From Vibrio qingdaonensis (GTDB lineage Bacteria > Pseudomonadota > Gammaproteobacteria > Enterobacterales > Vibrionaceae), in the NCBI RefSeq assembly GCF_026191675.1, contig NZ_JAKRRY010000001.1:1-64000 (forward strand): a stretch of DNA of 64,000 bases, read 5' to 3'. Position 1 is the stretch's first letter; the number at the start of each line of letters is the position of its first letter. The notes beneath the pieces are model-generated. The model searched no databases. It saw nothing but the letters and a program-made list of their open reading frames with translations, and was not told where the DNA came from. Positions 9,825 through 19,045 of this stretch are shown one piece after another. The translations under genes and the position numbers were made by a program.

Positions 9825-10784
9825 TCAATGCTGTCCCATGGCATTCATCACTTTGTCAGGCGCACCGAAATACTTCTGTGATCCGTCTTTTTCCAGTAGC
9901 AAGCAGAACGTAGAGCTAGAAATAAGAGCAGGATCGACCGTCGTAAAAATGACCGTCTTATGGCGCAGTGTTCCAGCAAACAGTTGATTAATGTATGTCA
10001 CATGTTCACTCTCCACGCCCACTAAAGGCTCATCAATCACGATGATGTTTTGACTGGTATCAGCGAGCCCAATCGCAAGGCGTAACCGTTGCATTAAACC
10101 AGAGGGAAGGTTGGCTAAAAAGTCAGCGCCAATCATCGTCCCCAAACCTTCAGGAAAAACCTTGTCTAAGCCAAGAAGTGCAAAGGACTGAGACATTTGC
10201 TCTCTTGAAATGACACCATTGTGCAAAATGTAGTTCGATTCAATAGACCCTTCATAAAGATGAAGATCAAAAGGGATGTAGTTGATCCCTTTGCGATATC
10301 TAAAGCTATTAAATTGCTTTATGTTGTGACCATCAAGAAGGATGGACCCTTGATAGCGAGGTTCTAGCCCTGTGAGCAACATCAATAATGTCGTTTTACC
10401 ACTTCCCGCCGGACCAGATATAGCCACTTTACTCCCAGGTGCTATCTTAAAACTAAGATTAGTCAACCCAGTCGCTGCACCCGGGTAGCGATGTACTAGC
10501 CCGTTAACTGATATCTGACCATCAAACTGCCGGATAGGTGGGCTCTTCTCAATGGATGATTTATCATCGTCTAGCGACATGAGTGCATTGATCTGAGCTG
10601 TAGAAGATTGGATGGTTTTAAATTTAGCTAACGAGTTATAGATCCCCATGATCGGCCCCAACGCTTTCCAAACTAGAATTACGGTCGCCAACATCGCCCC
10701 TGCGTTTGTCGTCCCATCCATTACGCTGATAACCGCTGTCACAATCGCGGCGGTTCCGATAGCTTGAATGAGCCCACCCCCCAT
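9825..10784 (-). pseudogene. 3' half of a split LapB/RtxB-like T1SS ABC transporter (ATPase domain)
   Basis: Encodes the last membrane helices and the nucleotide-binding domain of a type I secretion ABC exporter whose 5' half is at 10825-11976 in another frame. The first ATG here (319 codons) is inside a transmembrane region, so it is not a natural start; the frame is open upstream to 10910. Walker A is GPAGSGKTT (124-132) and Walker B is IIVIDEP with the catalytic Glu. The ABC signature is degenerate (LPSGLMQ instead of LSGGQ), the Q-loop reads IPFD, and the switch His is absent (TTVDP). Joined to the 5' half it would make a normal-length transporter of about 715 residues. Confidence 0.8.
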
Positions 10785-10824
10785 CGCTTGTATTTTGCTA
10801 TTTGTCGTAGAAACAAAGGCGGCA

Positions 10825-11976
10825 TCAGAAGATGCTTTGTTCGTGGGCGGCTTTAAATCGAGATTGGATGATTCTAAGTAACGGCAAACCTTGTAGCGTT
10901 GTTATGCCCCTTAATAACTCATTCCATTGATAAGAAACCATGGCATTGGCTCTGGAGCTTTTCGATGTCGCTTGAGTATAGAGATATCGAGAGTAGAGAC
11001 AAAATACAATCATCAATAGAATGCCCACTAAAACCGTCAACGCGGCATAGCCAGACAAAATGGTAATTGCGACAATAAATAGCACGACAAACGGAAGGTC
11101 AAAATAACTAAGTGTGGATTCTGCGGTTACAAGCTTGCGAAATTGATCTATATCTTTGAGTCGTGCCATCTGTGAGGATACACCGGCTGATGATGTCATT
11201 GAATAAGGGAGCCAAAGTAGTTTAGCGATAACATTACGTGATATATGAACCGCGAGGTCTTGACCTGAAGTTGCGAGTACCTTCATTCTCACTCTTCGGA
11301 AGATATACTCAGAAAATGCCAAAAACAGCGCAAACGATGTGAGCCAGTATAGGGTGGGGATGGAGCTAGAAGATAGGGCGAAATTATAAACCCCCATGAT
11401 GAAGAACGGCTGTAATGCGCTCAGTATATTAATCACAAGAGACAGGAAGACTAAGCTCTTAAACTCATTGTTATAACGATAAAATGCGTATTTTATCCAG
11501 TTGGATTTATCTTGTGACTCTGGCGGAGGCTCTCGAAAAAGCTTGGAGTATTCCGATACTACGGTGATCGCAAACGGTACATCAACAAGTGATACGGTAA
11601 CGGTATTATTGTTTCGATAGTCGAAGAGTACACCTTCACCATTGTCTATAGACATAAGTACAGCGGAGAATTTCTCTAACTCAATAAAACATGGAAAATG
11701 AATATCTTTATCGGCTAAATCTGACGCACTTGAATAATGAGTTGTCCGACATTGATACCCAAGCCTCGAAAGAGTGAGTTCGAACCCGTTTTGATCGACT
11801 TCACCAGGTGTAAAAGCATCGGATAAAATTTCTGGCGTTCCCTCCCACTCTAAAGAGATCAGTGTGTAAGCAAGACCACGCAACAGAGGAGACTCTGCAT
11901 AACGATGCTCAAACTCTTCAGATTCGAAGTCTTTGAGGCGTTGGCCGACATTATTAAAATCGATAAGGATAGTCAT
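10825..11976 (-). pseudogene. 5' half of a split LapB/RtxB-like T1SS ABC transporter
   Basis: Encodes 383 residues: an N-terminal region (about 1-140) resembling the inactive C39-peptidase-like domain of T1SS transporters, with no catalytic Cys-His pair visible, then membrane helices from about 170 on. It stops in HEQSIF at a TGA, where homologous transporters continue. The downstream frame, shifted by +1, resumes at once with KASSDAAFVSTTNSK. The shift must lie in the 86-nt overlap 10825-10910. Its ATG overlaps the stop of the preceding ABC gene (TAATG). A true frameshift mutation or a base-calling error are the two likely explanations; no classic slippery run is seen. Confidence 0.8.
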
Positions 11977-13691
11977 TAGCTTGCAAACTCCTTTGTCAAC
12001 TTAATGGACTTCACGCCATGGGCTTCATGATTGATTTTGTTACTGATAATAATGAGGAACTGTGATGTTGCTTTAGGGACGAGCATTGATACAACACGAG
12101 TGGCAAACTCTTGGTCGTAAACACTATCAATATCATCAAGGACTAACACTTTTTTCTGGCATAGCATGGCACGAATGATAAGTAGCGCATATTGCACTTG
12201 TCTTGATAGGGGGATGGTATTACTTCCTTTTAGCTGGGTATAAAACCCGGACTCCAATGCATCGATTTCATTTTTGACGGAAAGCCCTTTGCATAAGGTA
12301 AACGCTGCCCCATTTAGCATAGGACGGAAGCAGGTTAAATTGTCAATAATAGAACCTTCAACAAAACTGCTGTTTTTATCTATTCGGTGTACGCTATCTC
12401 GCCAAGATTGGTAATGTAACGCGTTTATCTCTTTCGTCCCAACTCGGATGACCGTATGTTCGCACTGAGTATCGCGCGTTAAACAGCGCGTTAGATGACT
12501 TTTCCCAGTACCCGATCGTCCTTTTAAGATGATTGGCTGTCCTTTTTGGAAAATAATTCTCTGGTTGCTGCCAAGTTCAACTTCAATGCTTTTAGGATCA
12601 GGGTTATTGGGAAGGTTAAGAGACTGACTAATGTGACCAGGTTGGTGTTGTTCACTATTAAGTTCATTAGGATTATCTCCATCCGTCATACGTGCATTGT
12701 TTTGAACGGTATGGGGGGATACGTCAACGTTCTTGCTATTATCACTACTATGATGTTGAAGCGATAAAATTTCGGCAATGTCGGTAATCTGCATTTTATT
12801 GGTCTTCCAGCGACCTAGCGTGCGCATCATCTGCTGATAAGGACCAAAATATCGATTGGTCAGCATAATAATCGCCGCCATCACACCCTGACTTGCTTCG
12901 AGCTCAATGACGGAAATAGCAAGGAGCACAACGACAACCGCGATAGATAACTGCTGAATGAGTGTAAGTGTTAAGTTGAATTGGGATTCTAAGTTTTCGT
13001 ATGCAATATTTTTGTTTTCACGCGTCCGAATCATCTCCGTCATCAAACTCTCTAAACGGTACTCCATCGTGCGGCTCTTATTGTCTAATGGACGAGACAC
13101 AATTTCGATGATTTTAGAGTTGGTTAACCCTTCAATTTCTGACTTTTCTCTAAGCGCGGTGACTTTTCGTGAAGAGATGGACAATGATGCGCCCCACAAT
13201 AGTATTGACGCCGCAATAAGTGTTAACCCAGCTCCCGCATTGATTAGGCTAATGATGACGATAGTAATAACGCTGACCATTGCATTTATCGATGCTCGAA
13301 CCACTTCACCGCCAAAAAAGCTTTTTAACTCGGGAATAGTCGCTACACGCTCCAAATATTGCCCTGGTTCTAGTTTGTTAAACTGTGGGATCTGCGCGAG
13401 GCAAATGGCTTGAAAGACTTTGTTCGTTAACCGGCTCTCGAAGTTTTTCATCAAAGAAGTCGTAATCACTTCTTCTTGGTTTTTTAATAAGTAATCGAGA
13501 TAGATAGCGATAAGGATAATCGCAAACAAAACAAATAATGTGTCCTTGGCTTGATTGGGCAGCACTCGGTCAAAAATAATAAGAATCGAAAAAGGAAGGA
13601 CAAGTGCAAACAAGGTCGACATAATCGTAGAAAACACGAGATAAAGCTTATCTATCCATGTAATTTGCTGTGAAAAATACTCTGTCTTCAT
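11976..13691 (-). CDS. Second T1SS ABC transporter with a degenerate ATPase domain
   Basis: A 571-residue ABC exporter half-transporter without a C39-type domain: five to six helices within residues 15-265, a low-complexity linker (about 310-370, rich in Asn, Ser, His, Asp), and an ATPase domain. Walker A is intact (GRSGTGKSH, 391-399). The signature is LSRQV instead of LSGGQ (about 495), Walker B ends LDD instead of LDE (519-520), and the switch His is Asn (551). It probably pairs with the next gene as a heterodimer, as RtxB/RtxE do. With these changes, ATP turnover by this subunit is doubtful. It starts 113 bp after the tolC-like gene. Confidence 0.85.
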   Translation of the reverse strand: MKTEYFSQQITWIDKLYLVFSTIMSTLFALVLPFSILIIFDRVLPNQAKDTLFVLFAIILIAIYLDYLLKNQEEVITTSLMKNFESRLTNKVFQAICLAQIPQFNKLEPGQYLERVATIPELKSFFGGEVVRASINAMVSVITIVIISLINAGAGLTLIAASILLWGASLSISSRKVTALREKSEIEGLTNSKIIEIVSRPLDNKSRTMEYRLESLMTEMIRTRENKNIAYENLESQFNLTLTLIQQLSIAVVVVLLAISVIELEASQGVMAAIIMLTNRYFGPYQQMMRTLGRWKTNKMQITDIAEILSLQHHSSDNSKNVDVSPHTVQNNARMTDGDNPNELNSEQHQPGHISQSLNLPNNPDPKSIEVELGSNQRIIFQKGQPIILKGRSGTGKSHLTRCLTRDTQCEHTVIRVGTKEINALHYQSWRDSVHRIDKNSSFVEGSIIDNLTCFRPMLNGAAFTLCKGLSVKNEIDALESGFYTQLKGSNTIPLSRQVQYALLIIRAMLCQKKVLVLDDIDSVYDQEFATRVVSMLVPKATSQFLIIISNKINHEAHGVKSIKLTKEFAS

Positions 13692-13804
13692 TGCTCTTTC
13701 CTATTCATTCATACCCCAAAGCAAATCACCTCGTTCATTTTGCTATCTTGAACGATTCAATTACTCATCATTAAAAACATGCCGATTTTCCGGCTGGGAT
13801 TTCT

Positions 13805-15187
13805 TTAGTTCTTAAGGTGCTCAGGGATAATGTCCTGGTGACGAATCGTCGACTCGTTATCCATCATTAACATGATTTTCTCCACGCTAAGTGGTGATAG
13901 ATTGCCAACAAGCCGATCAAGTTTGATGGATTCGATGACATAGTCATACTTAGCACTTTCATAATCGCGAATACTGTTAAACAACTTACTCTCAGCGGAG
14001 AGTAAGTCAGTGATAGTCCGTGTTCCCAAGCTGTGTGCTCGCTTAATACCTTTGTAGGAAGAGTAGTTTGCTTTAATGATGGTCTCGTAGGTAAACACAG
14101 ATTGAGAAAAGTCATTGATGTTAAGAATGGAGGTCTCAACATCGTTCTTAACGGTATTTTGGCTATCGGTTAACAGCAAATCGTTACGTTCGATAGTTTT
14201 CTTGTTTTTTTGATAGGCGTAATAGTCTGAACCGCCCGTTGTGATCGGCACGGTAAGCACCAACCCTAATGAGCGGTCATCACTGATGCCGGTAGCATTT
14301 GGATTCGATGAAAGGTCAAAGTTATTTGTGTCTTCATGTCGATAACTAGCGTTAGCTGACAAGTTAGGGGTAAAGTTTGACCCCGTTTCTTTTAATGTAC
14401 GAAAGCTTCGCTCCAGCGTTTTTTGAGACAAGATAATGTCGTTGTTGAACTTCATTGCCTGACCAAGTAAGTCGGTTTGTTTGTCGAATGGTATCTCGGT
14501 TAAGAGGACTTGGCTCTTCAGGTCTTGAGATGGAATTAATGGGTATTGTGTGAGTAAAGACAGGCGGTTTAAAATGACTTCTTTGTCTTTGTGTAAGCTT
14601 CTTAATCGGTTGGCGATACCTTCTTTTTGAGCAACCACTTCATACAATTCACTTGCTGCAACGTTACCCAACGACACATTTCGATTCATTTGTGTTAACC
14701 GGCTCATAGAAGACTCCAGCTCTGCTTTTGTTGCTCTCGTTTTCGCACCATTTTTTAAGTATTCAAAGTACTGGGCCGTGATTTGCTCGATTATCTCCTG
14801 GGTTTTGGCTTCATTCTTTACCTCTTCAATGGAGAGGTCTAGCTTACTTGTACCATAAGCATAAATATCAGAAAGATTGAAGAGGGTTTGGCTCAAGGAA
14901 ATACCATAGCCATGATCATTATAAGCGCTCTCGTTATCACTAATGCCGCTCAAGCGTGTGGACGACGAGTTCCATGTTGTCTTGACGTCCGCTGATATTT
15001 TGGGGAGAAAATTAGAGCGGCTCACATCAATATTGTACGCGCTCTCTTCAACCCCTTTGCGACTGGCGATCAGCGAGACATTATTGTTCAAACCCACTTG
15101 CACAGCTTCTAACACGGTTGAAGAAGCCGCCGGGAATGAGTATATCAACCCACAAATCACGCTAATTAAGCTTTTGAAATGCCACAT
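13805..15187 (-). CDS. TolC-family outer-membrane channel of the T1SS locus
   Basis: A 460-residue TolC/LapE-type outer-membrane protein. A signal peptide (cleavage after about residue 22, FPAASS) precedes two long repeats of helical hairpins with the family pattern of beta strands such as YGISLSQTLFNL and SLGLVLTVPITTGG. It would form the exit channel for the adhesin. It overlaps the sensor gene by 26 bp, so the two are cotranslated. Being dedicated to this locus, it is distinct from the housekeeping TolC expected elsewhere in the genome. Confidence 0.9.
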   Translation of the reverse strand: MWHFKSLISVICGLIYSFPAASSTVLEAVQVGLNNNVSLIASRKGVEESAYNIDVSRSNFLPKISADVKTTWNSSSTRLSGISDNESAYNDHGYGISLSQTLFNLSDIYAYGTSKLDLSIEEVKNEAKTQEIIEQITAQYFEYLKNGAKTRATKAELESSMSRLTQMNRNVSLGNVAASELYEVVAQKEGIANRLRSLHKDKEVILNRLSLLTQYPLIPSQDLKSQVLLTEIPFDKQTDLLGQAMKFNNDIILSQKTLERSFRTLKETGSNFTPNLSANASYRHEDTNNFDLSSNPNATGISDDRSLGLVLTVPITTGGSDYYAYQKNKKTIERNDLLLTDSQNTVKNDVETSILNINDFSQSVFTYETIIKANYSSYKGIKRAHSLGTRTITDLLSAESKLFNSIRDYESAKYDYVIESIKLDRLVGNLSPLSVEKIMLMMDNESTIRHQDIIPEHLKN

Positions 15188-17396
15188 ACTTCTTGATCAC
15201 CTTGATAATTTCATCGCTTTTATAGGGCTTGCTAATGACGTAATCCATACCCGCCTCTATACACGCTTTATGCTCGGCCACACTGGTTAAAGCTGTCGCG
15301 CCAATAATAGTAGAAGGGGTCGTTAAATTACTGTCACTTTCATGCTTACGAATAAGTTTTGTTGCTTCAATACCGCCCATACCCGGCATAATACAGTCCA
15401 TGAAAATGATGTCTGCCCGTTGATTTCTAACCCAATCTACAGCGTCAGACCCATCGCCAACCGTATCGGCTTGATACTCTTGTTTCATTAGAATTCGTTT
15501 TAAGAGGAACTGTTGAACTTTATCGTCCTCAACAATTAAGAATGAGCTATTTTCAAGCGTCTCTTCTACAGATTCAGCTTCCAGTGCTTCGGTAAGGTTA
15601 GGAATGAATTCATGAGGCAGTGCCGGCGTGAAGAATACTTTATCTACGTATTCAAACGCACCATGTACATCTTCAGCATGCGTTGCCAGTAAAAAGAGCT
15701 TTGTTTTAGCAGCCTTGAGTCTAGCGCCTAACGTTTTACTAAAGGATTCTATTTGAATGCCTTCTATTAGATCAGAGATAATGATCGCGTCGACATCCGA
15801 TGAATCAGATGTGATGCGAAACAACTCATTGGGGTCGTTGCAAAGGGTTACTTGGGCACCATGGCTCGTTAACTGCGTACTCAATAGATCAAGTGCCAGC
15901 TTCCCTTGGCTACAAACCACGATATGTCGCTGTTTAAGTTGCTGGGATTTGGATGTTTGGAAATCTTGAGCCTCGATATCAAGCTCTAATTCATACCGAC
16001 GCTGTTGGCCTGATTCATACCAATGAGAATCAAAATAACTAATGTTATTGAGTATCGAGAGGGTCCACTCATCATTTGACGTGGTGGTTTCATTGCGTTC
16101 AGACCAATGTAGAGAATCAATTTTTCTCTGATCTACATTCAGATGAGTTAAAAAGGTAATGGATAAGGTGATACGTGTTTTATCTACATTTTCAGCGCTT
16201 TCTGATGTCACTCGAAACAAGACGTGCTTGTCGTTTTGAATTTGCATCGCACTAGATAGTTTTAGAAACAATATCCAAAATAGGCTTGTTTGATGACCCA
16301 CTACATGGAGCGGTAGGTTCGAGTTAAAGTCACATTCGATCAATCGGCTTTCACGGTGCAGCTTACTTTTAAGATGAACGGTCAATTCAGATAAAACGTC
16401 AAGAAAAGAAAAGCTACTACTGCTTTTATCACGTCCCTGCGATAACAATCTATTATAGTTCTCTGCAAGGTCAGAGAGAGTATCCGCCGCGGAAGTAATG
16501 TCTTTTGCTAATACGGCACGGCTGTCTTCTGAATCTTGCACAAGATATTGAATACCGCCTTTTATCGTGCTCGTGATACCGCGTATTTCATAACCGATTA
16601 AACCATATAGTTGTTGATTTAAATCTGCATCTTGCTGTTGTCGATCAACCTTTTCAAATACCGTGCGCAATTTGGAGTAAATGTTGCGCTCAATAGGGTC
16701 TAGGGACACGTTATTTAGAATGCTGTCAACTTGATTCGAGTCTAGTGTATCAAGACGGTTTGATAACGACAGAAAGCTATCATTGATTGAACGTCTATTT
16801 CGTGCCGTTTTCTTGAGCCTATACCAACCACCTAATACAACGAAAATGGCGATCAAAGCGATGAAAGGGGATAAGAGAAACATCGTATCAATACTAGAGC
16901 GAAGTTCATTGACGACACGTTCATGTTCAACATAAAACAAATCATCAAAACGATTACGAATTTCGACGTAATCTCGGCTTAAGGCTTCTCGTAGTTGTTG
17001 ATAGTCGTTTGGCAAATGGTCCTCTTTCGCCAAAAATCGTAACACTGCCAGTTCTAATTGACTGTACTCGACTGCGCCGACTAAACTCAGCTGAGATTTA
17101 TCAGAGGAAGCAAGTGACTTAAACTCATTTAGCGCACTCATTAATCCATTAAGGCTGCTTTTAGCTTCATCGCAGTTTGACCCTTGAATACAAACATCGA
17201 GTGAAATCACGGTTGCTTCTAACTGCTGTGTTAATACTTTACTTTGTTGAATAAGTGGCGTTTCAAAATCTTGTTTGTTGGGAGCGGAAAGATAGAAGCG
17301 GGCACCTAGCCATATACCGACCGATGTCAGTATCATCAGAGCTAAGATCCCTAACTTAATAACGGGAAAAGTATAAATTTGATATTTCGGCTTCAT
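15162..17396 (-). CDS. Hybrid sensor pseudokinase with C-terminal receiver, T1SS-linked
   Basis: A 744-residue inner-membrane protein: helix at 13-35, periplasmic helical domain (36-170, Cys70 and Cys75), helix at 172-193, coiled-coil stretch, then a dimerisation domain where the H-box reads IGYEIRGI with Tyr269 at the place of the phospho-accepting His. No N, G1 or G2 box is visible in the following ATPase-like region (about 360-475). A first receiver-like domain (490-605) lacks the acidic pair. The last receiver (617-740) is intact: E623/D624/D625, D667 in FMDCIMPGMGG, T701, K723. It may act as a scaffold or phosphate acceptor rather than a kinase. It lies 19 bp after the hlyD-like gene. 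Confidence 0.85.
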   Translation of the reverse strand: MKPKYQIYTFPVIKLGILALMILTSVGIWLGARFYLSAPNKQDFETPLIQQSKVLTQQLEATVISLDVCIQGSNCDEAKSSLNGLMSALNEFKSLASSDKSQLSLVGAVEYSQLELAVLRFLAKEDHLPNDYQQLREALSRDYVEIRNRFDDLFYVEHERVVNELRSSIDTMFLLSPFIALIAIFVVLGGWYRLKKTARNRRSINDSFLSLSNRLDTLDSNQVDSILNNVSLDPIERNIYSKLRTVFEKVDRQQQDADLNQQLYGLIGYEIRGITSTIKGGIQYLVQDSEDSRAVLAKDITSAADTLSDLAENYNRLLSQGRDKSSSSFSFLDVLSELTVHLKSKLHRESRLIECDFNSNLPLHVVGHQTSLFWILFLKLSSAMQIQNDKHVLFRVTSESAENVDKTRITLSITFLTHLNVDQRKIDSLHWSERNETTTSNDEWTLSILNNISYFDSHWYESGQQRRYELELDIEAQDFQTSKSQQLKQRHIVVCSQGKLALDLLSTQLTSHGAQVTLCNDPNELFRITSDSSDVDAIIISDLIEGIQIESFSKTLGARLKAAKTKLFLLATHAEDVHGAFEYVDKVFFTPALPHEFIPNLTEALEAESVEETLENSSFLIVEDDKVQQFLLKRILMKQEYQADTVGDGSDAVDWVRNQRADIIFMDCIMPGMGGIEATKLIRKHESDSNLTTPSTIIGATALTSVAEHKACIEAGMDYVISKPYKSDEIIKVIKKYVAFQKLN

Positions 17397-17415
17397 AGTT
17401 TATTTATCATCCGTA

Positions 17416-18762
17416 TTATCTTTCATCAAATGCATCGTCAATGGCAGACATAACCGGTTTTGCTGCGTACTCAATGACTCGACGATCACCCGTTTTAATG
17501 TCTGCTGTGAACTCCATGTAAGGGGATAAGCTGTATTTAGTGCCTGACTTTTCTAGGAAATCATCATCAATAATGATTTTGGCAAGATAATACTCCGCAT
17601 CTTCTTCTTCATAAGAAGAGCGACTGATAGAGGCAATTTTTCCAGAAATGAAGCCATATTTAGAAAAGTTGTAGGTATCAAACTTTAGCTTCACTTGCTG
17701 ACCAACCTCGACGAATCCCATTTCTTTTCTCGGAATTTTTGCTTCGCCGTGCAATTGGTTATCAAGTGGCGATATATCAGCGATACTTTCACCTGGGGGA
17801 ATCACGGCAGAACGAAAGTTGAAGTGAATTTTGTCTACCACACCATCAACGGGGGCGTACACGATCAATCGATCAACCTTATCTGAAAGTTGCGGTCGTT
17901 GGATCTGTTTAATACTTAGCTCTTTTTCGGCTTGAATAATCTGAGCTTGGTATTCTGAATTTCGGTTGACGATTAAATCATTTAGTTGTTTGTCTAAACG
18001 CGTTAACTGAAAACTTTCAGTCATGATGGATTCGTCGAGATTTTCTATTTCCCGGACCATATTCGACTCTTGCACTTGCATATTTAGCACGTCGACATAT
18101 GACCCCATCTCTTCTTTGTAAAGCGTTTGTTTAATCGTTAGTTGCTTACGAATGAGCTTAAGTTGATTGAGAGAACTTTGCTTACGGCGCTTCATCGACT
18201 GCACTAGGTTTTGTTTATGCTCAATATCGTGCTTGATCAAGGTTTCACTCGAGCGGTTCTTACTGCTTTCTTGCTGCCAAGCTTGTTGATTTAACGAGAC
18301 TAACTTCGGAAAGCTGGAGTAACTTGAAAAGTCAGGTTGAATATTGGTGATTAGACCTTGATAGCGAAGTCGATCCATTTCCAATTGAGTAATTTCAGAA
18401 TCGGTTGTTGAGAGCAGGGAGTTTCTGTCCAACGACTTCAATTTGGCGATAGGCTGACCTTCATAAACCACATCCCCGGGTTTAACGAGTAATTCGTCAA
18501 GGATTCCTCCTTCTAGATGTTGAACTCTTTCAATATCAGAATCTAAAAGTAGCTCCCCTCGAGATGACACAACAATGTCGATACGCGCTTGAGATGCAAT
18601 TAGCAACAATACGATAGCAATTAAGAACGTTAACAGCAGTGTCTTATGAACAGACGTCATGGCACTTTTGATCTTAATTTCGTCTACGTAGGCATTATCA
18701 GATACGGAGGCGTTTTGAATCAAAGCGCTGCGGATATGTTTTTCTATGCTATTTTTGCTCAC
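17416..18762 (-). CDS. HlyD-family membrane-fusion protein of the T1SS locus
   Basis: A 448-residue periplasmic adaptor bridging the ABC exporter and the TolC-like channel. A cytoplasmic N-terminus (1-38) is followed by one membrane helix (about 39-58), a lipoyl half-motif near LEGGILDELLVKPGDVVYEGQPIAKL, a long alpha-helical hairpin (about 115-290), the second lipoyl half (IVYAPVDGVVDKI), and a beta-barrel end. It is the first gene of the five-gene minus-strand operon and is divergent from the adhesin gene; the 283-bp gap should hold both promoters. Confidence 0.93.
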   Translation of the reverse strand: MSKNSIEKHIRSALIQNASVSDNAYVDEIKIKSAMTSVHKTLLLTFLIAIVLLLIASQARIDIVVSSRGELLLDSDIERVQHLEGGILDELLVKPGDVVYEGQPIAKLKSLDRNSLLSTTDSEITQLEMDRLRYQGLITNIQPDFSSYSSFPKLVSLNQQAWQQESSKNRSSETLIKHDIEHKQNLVQSMKRRKQSSLNQLKLIRKQLTIKQTLYKEEMGSYVDVLNMQVQESNMVREIENLDESIMTESFQLTRLDKQLNDLIVNRNSEYQAQIIQAEKELSIKQIQRPQLSDKVDRLIVYAPVDGVVDKIHFNFRSAVIPPGESIADISPLDNQLHGEAKIPRKEMGFVEVGQQVKLKFDTYNFSKYGFISGKIASISRSSYEEEDAEYYLAKIIIDDDFLEKSGTKYSLSPYMEFTADIKTGDRRVIEYAAKPVMSAIDDAFDER

Positions 18763-19045
18763 ATTATCTACCTTGAATCAGCAATAAACTAAAGGCTATG
18801 CAAATACGCAAAGTGACGTACCGTTTTCACATCGACTATTAATAACTAGCTAAGGATATAACTGGATAATTTTCAAAGATAATTTCGGGAGGTTCCCTAC
18901 ATTTGTCACAAAAACAAGCTGTTGTTTAAAAAAATATCAAACGTAGAGTGGATGACTCGTAAACTTTTCTACTAATCATAATTTCATTTACTAGTCTTAG
19001 TGAAGTAATTGATATGCAATAGATAGTGATGCTTTGGAGGCTGTG

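Noticed and set aside
10784..10826. Independent start of the 3' ABC half (two-gene model)
   Set aside because: The first ATG lies in the middle of a transmembrane region and no ribosome-binding site precedes it; a frameshift explains the data better.
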